A stretch of DNA of 64,000 bases from positions 1 to 64,000 of the forward strand of contig JADIIU010000029.1 of assembly GCA_027603945.1 (NCBI GenBank). Reading direction: 5' to 3'. The position numbers and the translations under genes were made by a program. The notes under the pieces were generated by a model. The model was not told the DNA's origin. It saw nothing but the letters and a program-made list of their open reading frames with translations, and made no database searches. Origin of the DNA: Terramyces sp. JEL0728. Its lineage: Eukaryota > Chytridiomycota > Chytridiomycetes > Rhizophydiales > Terramycetaceae. Numbering within the stretch: the first letter of the stretch is position 1; every line of letters begins with the position of its first letter. Below, in pieces: positions 30,813 to 41,100 of the stretch.

Positions 30813-32039
30813 TTACATTAATAATATAGACAAGAAAAAAAAGTTGATTCCAAATGAACCAGCAGAACTGACAGGTCGGGTAGTAGTTGTTTCGGATTGG
30901 TTGAGAGAGGTTTGAATTTGGGTTTCGGGACCGGTTACCACATCAGTCCTCTCTGCGAATCCAATTTTCGATTCATTGTAATCAAACACGGTATAGAATT
31001 GGCGAAGGAACTGGGCTCCAAAAATAGGAGGGGAGGAATCATCAGCAGAAGAAAAGATGGTTGTGCAGGTTCCATCTTGATTTACCACAACCTGTTGAGC
31101 GCCGGTAAATCTTGTTTTTAGTTTGCCAAACTTGAATTCAACTGGCGGTAAGCTGTTTACCCGAGAGCAGTCCACATTTCCGTTTTGATCTGCGTTCATG
31201 TTGGCGTTAATCACATTAAAGGCACTGGCCGGTAGTGAAACATCAGTAGTTCCAGTATCGAATAATACCAGCGTTTTCTTTTTGAATAATGTTTTGCCGT
31301 TATATCTGATAGAGTTCAAATTTGACAGCCAGGTATTTTGAGACCTGTCAACTTGTAAAAACTGGAATCTGCCAACTTTTCTGCTTGGGTCGATTCCGCC
31401 AAAGGTGATTTCGCCAGCAGCTTGATTGGTTTGTAGATTAGGGTCCAGCTGGAACCAAAAGGACGCAATCGGTTTGATATCTGGATTGGATGCCAAGATG
31501 GAAGCAAAAACATCCGCACCCGAACTTCCCTGATCGCCGAGACTAGCGAGACCCACTATACCATCAGTTGAAGCTAAAGGAGAAACGACATTGTTTGCCA
31601 CACAAATATTTTGATTTGGCAAAACCTGATTTCCTATTGCCACGGTATCTTGACCAATTGTGCAATCAACTAAAGTGCCATCGCCGTACTGGATAGAAGT
31701 TACTTTGTTAACGCCAGAATTAAAAGTTGAACTTTTTGTTGGATCAAAAGTTACTTGGTTCACGCATTCAGTAGAATTGCAATTTGCACCACGAACCCAG
31801 AACAGATCAGATCCAGTGTCAAAAAGTACATTCATCAGAGTTGGAGGTGTTCCGACCTGAATTGTGCCAGTTAAGGTATAAAACAGTTGGCCAGCGTTGA
31901 TTGAACCAGAGAGCGTATTGTCCAGTTGGGGGTAAGTATTGAACGCGGCTTTAGTTTGAGATTTCGCATTATTCGGCAAGTGTTTTTGCCTGAAATGTTT
32001 GCAATCAACAGCAAGAGTCAGCAGTAACAGGTGAATCAT
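30813..32039 (-). CDS. Pepsin-type aspartic protease 1, probably GPI-anchored
   Basis: Single exon of 408 residues; the ATG at 32039 opens a signal peptide (MIHLLLLTLAVDC). Catalytic aspartates are Asp74 (LFDTGSDLFW) and Asp261 (LFDTGTTDVS). A flap Tyr is visible in SIQYGDGTLVDC. The C-terminus has a Ser/Thr-rich stalk (SETTTTRPVSSAGS) and a final hydrophobic tail (FGINFFFLSILL), the pattern of GPI-anchored yapsin-like proteases. A TATAAAAA box on the coding strand lies at 32063-32070. The frame stays open upstream of the ATG, but the signal peptide fixes the start. The paralogue follows at 32365. Confidence 0.9.
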   Translation of the reverse strand: MIHLLLLTLAVDCKHFRQKHLPNNAKSQTKAAFNTYPQLDNTLSGSINAGQLFYTLTGTIQVGTPPTLMNVLFDTGSDLFWVRGANCNSTECVNQVTFDPTKSSTFNSGVNKVTSIQYGDGTLVDCTIGQDTVAIGNQVLPNQNICVANNVVSPLASTDGIVGLASLGDQGSSGADVFASILASNPDIKPIASFWFQLDPNLQTNQAAGEITFGGIDPSRKVGRFQFLQVDRSQNTWLSNLNSIRYNGKTLFKKKTLVLFDTGTTDVSLPASAFNVINANMNADQNGNVDCSRVNSLPPVEFKFGKLKTRFTGAQQVVVNQDGTCTTIFSSADDSSPPIFGAQFLRQFYTVFDYNESKIGFAERTDVVTGPETQIQTSLNQSETTTTRPVSSAGSFGINFFFLSILLM

Positions 32040-32364
32040 TATTTGGTTCTTTTTCAGGTTGGTTTTTATATTATGCTTTTTGCTTGTTTCAAAGGGGTTC
32101 AAAACCAAATAGAAAGCCAGGGGGGCTATATTGACGAAATCGAAAAGCATTGGGTAAGCCTTATACGAAATGCAATGCTGTGCATATTCAATAGCTGAAA
32201 TTGTGTCTGTGAGCGAACGTGAATATTCCACCTTGAACTCTGGGAAAACGACAACAGTCAATTTTTCGACCGTGATGCCATGTACAACCCGTCGGTTACA
32301 TCATCGTCTGCTAGATTTATATATACGTAATTACAGTCAGTAGTGGGATGTAAATATTTGAAAC
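32040..32364. other. Intergenic between the aspartic protease genes
   Basis: 325 bp holding the promoter of protease 1, with a TATA-like box at 32063-32070 (minus strand). The frame of protease 1 remains open through much of it, but indels between the two copies here indicate non-coding sequence. Confidence 0.55.
32063..32070 (-). promoter_or_regulatory. TATA-like box of aspartic protease 1
   Basis: TATAAAAA on the coding strand, 24-31 nt before the ATG at 32039; conserved in the duplicate. Confidence 0.45.
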
Positions 32365-33675
32365 TTACAAAATTTGATTTATTGCTAAATATACAACTAA
32401 ACTTGAAAACAAGTTGAGTGAATGTCCAAAAGCTTCAGAAGCTATAGGAGTCATTGTTGGATGATCTGACGTGACAGCTAGAGTTTCAGTCATGTACGTG
32501 GTTGAATTGTCAATGACAGTAGTTACTTGAGGTCCGCTTGCAGAGTCAGTTATGGAAGGAACAGTCTGAGTAGAATTGGACCCATTTGATCTTTGAGCAA
32601 ACCCAATCTGAGATTTTTCATAATCAAAGGCAACATAGTATTGTCGCAGCAACAAAGCACCAAAGATGGGAGTGGACTCTCCTGCACTAGAAAAGATGGT
32701 TGTGCATGTATTGTCACTGTTAAAAATAACTTGTTGCTTTCCCGATAAAGTCAGTTTAATCACGCCAAAGTCCAAGTCGACTGGAGGAAGCTTTGAGACG
32801 ACAGAACAGTCGACAATTCCGTTTTCATCAGCGCGCATATTGTCATTAATAGTTTGAAATACCGCGTCCGGTAGTGAAACATCTGTCGTACCACTATCAA
32901 TCAAGACTGGGGTAACAGTGCTGTTGAGAGATTTACCGTTGAAATTGATGGATTGCACTCTTGCAAACCATGCTTTATCTCTTTTATCAACAGGTACAAA
33001 TGCCATCTGTCCATTCATTTTGGAACTGTCCAAATGCGCAAATGAGATTTCGCCGGCAATGTTGGTATTGTTTGTATTTTCAAAGTCAAACCAGAAAGCA
33101 ATGACAGGAGACGCTCCTTCTTGCTTAGCGTAAGAAAAAAACAAGTCTGCTCCAGAAGATCCATCACCACCAAAGCTAGATAGCCCGATAATACCATCAG
33201 TAGAATCCAATGGGGATACGATGTTGTTTGCAATGCAAATGTTTTGATTCTTGATTACCGTTTTCCCAATAGTAACAGTATCTTGTCCAATGATGCATCC
33301 AACTTTTGTACCATCACCATAAGCAATGGAGGTAGCGTTGTTGGATGCGGCACTAAAGGAAGTGCTCTTTGATGAATCGTACTTTGCTTTTCCAACACAC
33401 TCTGTCGTATTGCAATTTTGTCCTCGTAACCAAAATAAATCAGAGCCAGTGTCGAAAAGCACATTCATCAGCTGAGGTGGATTTCCAATTGTAATGGTTC
33501 CCGTGAGGGTTGAAAATATTTGTCCAGCGTTGATGGATCCATCAGATCGGATATTCAGTTGTGGTTTAGTGGAAGTTGCGGCTTTGCTTGCACCTATTCT
33601 TTGTTTTGAAGCGTGTTTCTCTACAAACTTTTTGGCAGAAACAAGTGCTAGCAAGAACAGGACTTGGAATAACAT
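32365..33675 (-). CDS. Pepsin-type aspartic protease 2, probably GPI-anchored
   Basis: Single exon of 436 residues, paralogue of protease 1. Signal peptide MLFQVLFLLALVSA; a short basic pro-region follows. Catalytic aspartates are Asp75 (LFDTGSDLFW) and Asp260 (LIDSGTTDVS). The flap Tyr is in SIAYGDGTKVGC. A Ser/Thr/Asn-rich stalk (SNGSNSTQTVPS and TTYMTETLAVTS) and hydrophobic C-terminus (LFSSLVVYLAINQIL) suggest a GPI anchor. A TATAAATAG box lies just upstream of the start. It diverges from the NCX exchanger gene. Likely a cell-surface or secretory-pathway protease. Confidence 0.9.
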   Translation of the reverse strand: MLFQVLFLLALVSAKKFVEKHASKQRIGASKAATSTKPQLNIRSDGSINAGQIFSTLTGTITIGNPPQLMNVLFDTGSDLFWLRGQNCNTTECVGKAKYDSSKSTSFSAASNNATSIAYGDGTKVGCIIGQDTVTIGKTVIKNQNICIANNIVSPLDSTDGIIGLSSFGGDGSSGADLFFSYAKQEGASPVIAFWFDFENTNNTNIAGEISFAHLDSSKMNGQMAFVPVDKRDKAWFARVQSINFNGKSLNSTVTPVLIDSGTTDVSLPDAVFQTINDNMRADENGIVDCSVVSKLPPVDLDFGVIKLTLSGKQQVIFNSDNTCTTIFSSAGESTPIFGALLLRQYYVAFDYEKSQIGFAQRSNGSNSTQTVPSITDSASGPQVTTVIDNSTTYMTETLAVTSDHPTMTPIASEAFGHSLNLFSSLVVYLAINQIL

Positions 33676-33697
33676 CAACCAGAATTTTTAATGCGGG

Positions 33698-33706
33698 CTA
33701 TTTATA
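33698..33706 (-). promoter_or_regulatory. TATA box of aspartic protease 2
   Basis: TATAAATAG on the coding strand, 23-31 nt before the ATG at 33675. Confidence 0.5.
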
Positions 33707-33918
33707 CCATATTTGCGTTTCCCATTCAGTTGTTTCATCCCAACAGAGGGGACGATGGGGGCGTTTTGGAGAGAAAAGCTAAGCCTGTGTGTCATTTATA
33801 ACAACTCGTAATGAAACTATGAGCCCAGTATACTGAGATCATTAGAAAACACAAGTGCGATACGATGCTGGGTATTAGCAGAACAAATTTCCAAAATTAA
33901 AAAAAAGTTAATCTAGAA

Positions 33919-35741
33919 ATGATAGAGTGCAACATAACTCTGGAGCATACCGCGGGTATAGTAGATTATCTGCATCTCCTATCTTGCGACTTGCAACCAT
34001 CAATGGCGGTAATTACTGTGATATCATTGTTGTTTGTGTATTTCTTGACTTTATCTGTTGCAGCGGAATATGTATTTTGTCCTAATTTATCAACAATCGC
34101 AGAAATCCTACATATACCGGAATCTGTGGCAGGAGTGTCGTTAGCAGCATTTGGGAACGGAGCAGGGGATTTATTCTCTGTTTTTGTGTCTTTTCAAGGC
34201 GATCTGGTTCCATTAGCACTCGGAGAACTGGTAGGAGCATCTCTATTTGTATCAGTAAATATGTCTTGAACTAGTTATTCGTTGTCGGATTAATTTCAAT
34301 AGTGTATCCCAGCAAATTAGCGAGACAATCTATCACCAGAGAGATTTGGTTTTTCTTGGGAGCCATCTTGATTACGAATCTGGTTATTTATGACGGATAT
34401 ATTTCAATATGGGAATCCTTAGTCCTGATCCTGTATTACATTATTTACGTTGCACTCGTCTTTTACCAGTCCTACAAAAGCGATTCAATACGGCCTTCAA
34501 CTCAAGCTGAGATTGAAGACAGCACACCATTTTATCTTGGTACGTTAAATTAACCCAGGCTCGTCCATTCATAGTATTTATGAGGGATTACCAGTCAACG
34601 ACTTTCCATCTGGTGTTCCGTCAGAAATCTCAATTGAAGATCCAGAGTTTGATGAAGAATATTTTCAGCCGGATTTGCATTTTAGACATAGCTTTCCCAG
34701 TCGTAGTATGTTTAGAAAGGGAAATAAACTCTGGCAAAGGAATTCATTTTATGAGCCAAGGGCGGTATCAGTGGAAACACATTCACCGGTAGATGATGAT
34801 ATACTGAATTATGATACAACAGAATTTGAAACCCCGTTTGAATTGGAATTACGGACAACCCTATCCATGTTATTCCCCGCCGTTTACAAGTGGGAATCGT
34901 TCACTGCTATTGAAAAAATACTGATGGTTTTGAAGAGCCCCAGCATATTACTCTTTGGACTCACAGTCCCTGTAATTTCGCATTCCTTCATCGACCCTAC
35001 AGTTGAACCTGATGAAACCCAGCCTTTAATTGAAGAACCAGTGAATGAAAGTAGCATTACCAAATACCCTCGTTCGTTATTTTTGATTCAAATGTTCCTG
35101 TGTCCCACGATTGTTTGTTTGACCACAGGATTTTTCGACAAACGCATATTTCATATTCCAGTACTGCTATTATCAATTATGTTTGGAATGGTATTGGCTT
35201 ACAGTGCATATATGTTGACTAGAACGCGCCTCGTTTCAGATTATTCTTTGATTATCACAGCCGTTGGATTTGTCCAATCTATACTCTATATTCTTGCAAT
35301 TTCAAATGAATTGGTCGCACTATTGGAAGCCATAGGGTTACTGTCAGGAATTCGCAACTCTGTGTTGGGATTAACATTATTTGCTTTCGGAAATTGCATT
35401 GGAGGTAATGGAAAACTTACTTAGAATTGGTAACGAACATGAGTATAGCAAGCTATGGTTTACAGACAATGGCCATTACTGCTTGTATTGCAGGACCATT
35501 ATTGAATACTATTCTTGGTATTGGAATTTCTTCGCTCTATAAGATTATTGCCAGTGGTTCAGCAGTAAATTTTAAACCTATGGGCTATCCCTATTGGATC
35601 TCAACACTTGGGCTGACAGCAGTGTTACTCTGTACCTTTTTCGGACTCGGAAGAAACAATTTCAATCTTTCCTTTGGGCATGCTCTAATTATTAGCTATG
35701 TACTTGTCATTACTCTGGCAGTAGCAAGCCAACTGTTATAA
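33919..35741 (+). CDS. Cation/Ca2+ exchanger, NCX family (NCLX/Ecm27-like)
   Basis: Four exons (33919-34254, 34275-34539, 34559-35404, 35425-35741) over introns of 20, 19 and 20 nt give 587 residues. Two alpha repeats carry the ion-binding signature: AAFGNGAGDLFS in the first half and, completed only by the third splice, FAFGNCIGELVTNMS in the second. Hydrophobic helices flank each; a long acidic cytosolic loop lies between (IEDPEFDEEYFQ, VEPDETQPLIEEP). The AAEYVFCPNLSTIAEIL start is typical of the NCLX/CCX branch. It exchanges calcium for sodium, lithium or protons across an internal or plasma membrane; compartment not determinable here. Confidence 0.9.
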
Positions 35742-35989
35742 TATATTGTATTTGATTATCAGTTATAGCCACTCAGTTGTGTTTGGTTTGAAGCTCAGTT
35801 ACTATCTTCTGCATCCCAGATTCAAATTAATTTGGGGTCGACATATTATACACAAGTATTAGTCACATTTACCAAACAGAAATGAAACTCAGACTTGGAC
35901 GCCCACCAAAGACTTGACAGCCCAACTGATCGCCACCCTCATCTATAAACAATGGAAATTAATCTGAATTTGGTGTGTAATTAGAATAA

Positions 35990-37292
35990 ATGAATAATAT
36001 TGTATTTTTGCTCTTCGGGTTGGTGATTGGTCAATGTACGAACCCGTCTGTCCGCCAGGAATGGAGACAGTTATCCAGTGACCAACAACAAGCTTATTTG
36101 GTAACCAATTTTAATTTAGAAAGCAGTTCAACAATTGAAAGCGAGACCTGCTGGCGGGACCGATCCTTCTACCTGGAATCACGATCAGTTCGCACAAACC
36201 CATTGGGATTACCAGTCAAACAACCATGGCACTCCAATGTTCTTTCCGTGGCATAGAATGTATATTCTTCAGTATGAAAAAGCTCTCAGGTCAATTGATC
36301 CATCTATCACTCTGCCTTATTGGGACTGGACTTTGGATTCCCAAAATCCAAGAGCATCCGACATTTTCCATCCGCAAAACTTTGGTGGAAATGGACAAGC
36401 TGGCAATTGTGTTCAAGACGGTGTTGCTGCAGGATGGCATTCGGTAGTTTTCAAGCCAGCATGTTTGAAACGGTGCAACGCATTCTCCACTTTATATTCT
36501 CCTGAAGCGTTGACGGGTGTAATCAACCACGCAACTTCATTCAAAGCTATCCACAGCGCAGTTGAAAATGGACCGCACGCATCTGTCCACACTCAAGTTG
36601 GTGGAGCATGCGGTGATTTTGGCAGCATGGCAAGTGCTGCAGATCCAATCTTTTTCTTGCATCATGCAATGGTGGACAAGATATGGTCAAAATGGCAAAG
36701 CGCATGTACTTCAAATGCCAAGAATTTTGAAGCTGATGTCAACAGTTCAATGCCTCCATTCAACGGGGTAGTCAATGACGTTTTTGACACTACTGGCCTT
36801 TGTTACACTTACTCATCAACTGCAGGCGATTTACCACTTTCCGTTGCTTGTCCAAACGGCAAAGCATCAAATGGCATTCCAAAACCTCCTGCGGTTGACA
36901 ATCACTGGGCTGAAGAAATGTTGCAAGCATTGATTGTAGGAGTTGATAGTCAGCGTGTTGCTTTTGTTGCGAAAAGAGATTTAGCTTCAGTGGAAGTTAA
37001 TCAGCTTCAACCCTACGATGCACAAGCTGTTCCGGAATACAGCTTGAATGAAAATTACACCGTAGCAGCACCAGCGTACAATGATCTTTCTGATTTGGTT
37101 CACATTCGTCATCCTGCTCCTATTCCAGACTACCACATCAAAATGATGCATATGAACGAAAAGCTGGTTAGAGAAACCGAATTGGTGGCAATGAAAATAA
37201 CTGACGACTACAACAACCGAGAAGGGTACTGTTCTCCGGCTGCACTGAAGCACTTTAATACTCACAACAAACTGGGACTGTATGGCCAATAA
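35990..37292 (+). CDS. Secreted tyrosinase (type-3 copper oxidase)
   Basis: Two exons (35990-36100, 36120-37292) over a 19-nt intron give 427 residues. Signal peptide MNNIVFLLFGLVIGQC. The intron falls early and its removal restores the reading frame into AVQQLKARPAGGTDP. The CuA site has FAQTHWDYQ and TPMFFPWHRMY; the CuB site has HASVHTQVGG and FFLHHAMVDKIWSKW. These bind two copper ions for phenol hydroxylation and catechol oxidation, as in melanin synthesis. A TATAAAC motif lies about 46 nt upstream. The TAA stop overlaps an AATAAA signal and is 8 nt from the stop of convergent BRCC36. Confidence 0.92.
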
Positions 37293-37300
37293 AGAGTTTA

Positions 37301-37965
37301 TTATGAACATGATAGTCTGGTTTTGAGTATATCTATGAGAGGAAGGATCAAAGTCTGTTCCAGCTTCAATACTCGCAATGCACTGGTCTGGAATGAAATG
37401 GCTGTTTGATCGTCGTTTTCTTCTTTCAAATACACTAGCGGTATTTCCTGCAGCAGCTTGATTGTTTCGTAATTTAATTTCGAAGGCTGGACAACTACAG
37501 GGATCTGTACATGGCTAAGTTTAAGCTATAAATACCCGCCTGTTGGATCCGCTTGAAATGCGGTAAGTTGAACTCTATGAGAGTCGTCCTTTCGTTCAAA
37601 GCAAGAATAAATGAGTCCTGGAGTAAGAATAGAGTACCAATAAACTTGGAGTCCAATGTTTGTAATGATAATTGAGTTTTGAGGTCGACATGTGAGGGAT
37701 ATACAGTGATTTTCGGGTGTGAGTGCATCCATCCAATTACCCGCAATCCCAGTTTCTCTGCTCTTTCCATTGCCTCACTTAACTGCTCGCTGGATATTTC
37801 GACTCTGTCCTTTCTTTTATCTTTTCGCACCAGAAATACACAACTGGTAATTGATATATCCTCCTCAGCTGATCCCAATAGCATGGCTGCAACCTCTTCC
37901 ATTTCATTTGATAGTGCAAATGTTGAAAGCAGCAAATGCACAGAAGCGTCAACTGTAACTTTCAT
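37301..37965 (-). CDS. BRCC3: K63-specific deubiquitinase BRCC36 (JAMM/MPN+)
   Basis: Three exons (37965-37638, 37617-37536, 37514-37301) over 20- and 21-nt introns give 207 residues. The JAMM zinc site is intact: Glu in EMEEVAAMLLG and HSHPKITVYPSHVD. BRCC36-specific text is KDKRKDRVEISSEQLSEA and, after the first splice, KFIGLIYSCFERKDDSHRV; the second gives GGHVQIPVVVQPSK. The enzyme removes lysine-63-linked ubiquitin within the BRISC/BRCA1-A assemblies. It is shorter than the human protein (about 316 residues), lacking much of the C-terminal coiled-coil. An upstream in-frame extension starts at TTG and was not used. Confidence 0.88.
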
Positions 37966-38124
37966 TTTGGACAAGGAGAATCTAGAAATGGAAACGCTAA
38001 TCACCAAACTAAGTAGACAAAAATTAATCCAGGCCACAAATTAGCAGATATTAGAAATAGAGCAGTTGATTCCGTAGCAGTATTTCCCTACTAACAAAGT
38101 TTAAACTAAAACTGGGACAAATAA

Positions 38125-41100
38125 ATGCTGGTAATTAATCGTAATGTAGGCGATCTGGGAGATGGCGTGCTCATAGATAAATTGCTGAAAATATTAGAGG
38201 AGTCTGAAAATGAGACAGCTGTTTATATACTCGGCGAAGCAGCGACAGTACGTTTAATTTGATTGTAGCGACCAAGGGGAGTCAGCAATATTATCAAGAG
38301 CGGAGGGCTGCAAATCCTGAATAAATACAAAAAGCAGGAATATCAAATATTACTAGAAAAGGTAAAATCTAATCTGGTATCGGATCACAAAGACAATCAT
38401 CGGTTTGCGAAAACACCTGTTGCCGAGACACCAATAGAATCATTACGGATCTCTCCGATTAAATCCATTGCACCTTCACCAGTCAAGGATACACGCACGG
38501 AAAAGATTTTGGTTTTCAATTGGAAAAGCTTGGATGAATCGCAAATGTTCATTTTGAAATCTTTTACAGAATTAAATAGTAATTACAAAGAAAATATACA
38601 GGAGATGGAATATTTTGATTACATAAATACAAATATTGGATCGAGTGTGTTCCTTCAATATCCAGATTCCTTTAAACAGATCCTGGATGGTCTCTTATCG
38701 GTACACCAATATAAATACAACTTGACCTTCAACTATTTACTGCTGATGGTTGAATCATGGACTGCGGAGAACATCAGGGCTGACAGATTAACAGCTGTTG
38801 CCGAAACGCAAATGGACGCGACTCTGGCTGCCAGCGACATGTTTTACAAAATCGTCAAACTAATCAGTGTGAAAAATCCGGAACCTAGAGTCCTAAAGTT
38901 GCTATATTCTCTTGTTCCATTCTTGAAGCTTAGGGCAGCCCATACCAACGAAACAACTCAATATTTTGAAGCCGTTGCGAGCATTTCGGTGGTAGATATC
39001 TGGTTTCAAAAGCAGATATGTAGCTTTGCGCTCTATTTGTTGGGATATTGTACGAATCAAGTATATTTAGCTTGACTGTAGGAATTTGACGATATCTCAC
39101 CTGAAGTTGTTGAAGTGTTCTTGAAATACAAACATCTCCATCCGTATTTAGTAGAAATAATCAAATCTAACAAGAATGAAGAATTTATCAAGTGTATATT
39201 AATGAAAGCAGTTGGAGTAGAAGAAACCTCATTGTCTCTCGACATTATTGAAGTTCTGCCAACACTGAATATGGATAGTAAAAAGTTGTTGGCGTATCCG
39301 TTTAGTTTGCAGTTGGTAGCCGGCAGTTCTTTGACAGACATATCATGTGCAGTCAGCATTTTAAAAATGTATGTGAATCGCAATGACATTATTGATATCT
39401 TGCCATCCGTACAAGCGTATTGTGCACACGATGATGTTTTGCAAACCAAAAGTATGGAGGCAGTTGCGAAATTGGATAGAGACGATCAAATCTTGTATTT
39501 CATCAGAGGATTATTATCTCGCAATGGTGAATACAGGGATTTATGTAATACAAGTTTACGTAATCTGAATGTTCAATCACGGTCAGACTTGTGCCTGTTT
39601 GACGCTGCCTACATAACTTCGATCCTACGATTAGTCCCGGTAGATGGCCCATTTCTTAGTATCGACGTAATTAATACTAATCCAGGGAATACTCGAACAG
39701 TTTTCAATCATAGAAAGCTCTGACGTTTACTCGCCTTCTTTCTTCCAGAATTTAAGCTGCATCCTTCAAAACGGTAACACTCGGCTAATTTAGATTCGAG
39801 AATTCGAGAAAAAGTTGTGGAAATGAAACTGTATGAAAACCTGCTGAATATTATCCAATCTGGGATAGTAAACGATTTGGATATAACTGGGTGTCTCAAA
39901 TGCCTAGTCATATTGCTGAAGCAGTATCATACTATTCGAGACTTTACTTTTCTTCAAAAAAGATTTTTAATTGGACTGTTCAATTGTAAAGCAGTGCTTA
40001 CAGTAGATTCGGTAGATTCTTTTACAGATGTGCACAACAGATTCCAAATCGCTTCGATTTATTCGTTGACACTGTTTGGATTAAGTTTCGAGTGGGTCGA
40101 TGTTTTATTGGGAGAGGAAGCCTCGAGGGATGAAATCTGTTTTCCGACTGCTATTTTGGATTCTTTTTTCATGTATGGAGTGACATTCAAAAGTTTCAAG
40201 TACAGATTTCCAAAGTTCGAAACTGTTTGTAAAGATCTTTGGGCAGAGATCTTGCAATTATATAAAGCGATTGATGTTGACCAAGCAATTCGATATAAAG
40301 CGTTGGAGCTCGTTTCCAATCTTAAACTCGCACAATCAAACGGCTCTTTCCAGATGCAGTTGGTGCATATCAATGATTTCGCTGTAAAAATGGAATATGC
40401 GGACCAATTGGTGGACGTTGGAATTGTTGATGTGCTTTCCAGGTAGCCTGGCTCTTACAACTAGATTTTTGACGGTTAATCCTAATAACGAAGAAGACTA
40501 CTTTACTTTGAATCAAATCCTTTTGCTTTTGCTGAATTTCCAAAAGTTCTTTGGTTTGGAACAATTACTTGAAGCAAATATGCAACCACTATTCAATATC
40601 CTCCAGTCTGCCAATCAAATTGAATTTGATGTAAAAACTCAAACAATACTTAATATTGGAAAGCTCTATGCAAAATTTTTCCAATCTTCTGCAAACGCTC
40701 TAGTTATTTGCGAAAATGGAATATCTATATTTCACATAGCCAATTTGCTGATACACGAATTGCCAAGACGGCCAAAATTGTTTTGCAGTGATTATCTGGT
40801 TCCGCTTGATTTGGTTAAACCATTTACACAAAACCCTCATATCGTGACCAATATGCCATCTGACCAGATTTTTGACTTGATGAAATCGCTGGTGGCAAAT
40901 ATTCAAGGCTCTTTGCAAGCAGGCCAGGATGCACCTTTCCTTGGATGTAATTCCACAGTTGTTGCTCTTCATACGTTAAAGCTGTTTCGATATCTCCTGG
41001 CTTCTCTACGTTTGTCAGGAATATCTGTGAGCGAGACTTTTTTCCAAAATGGCGGGAATTATAACTGGATATTCTGTGACTTGCTTCAACATGCAAATCA

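Noticed and set aside
39688..39748. A single 49-nt intron in rotatin
   Set aside because: It keeps frame, but two ordinary introns (19 and 24 nt) around a 39-nt exon do so as well and fit the genome's length range.
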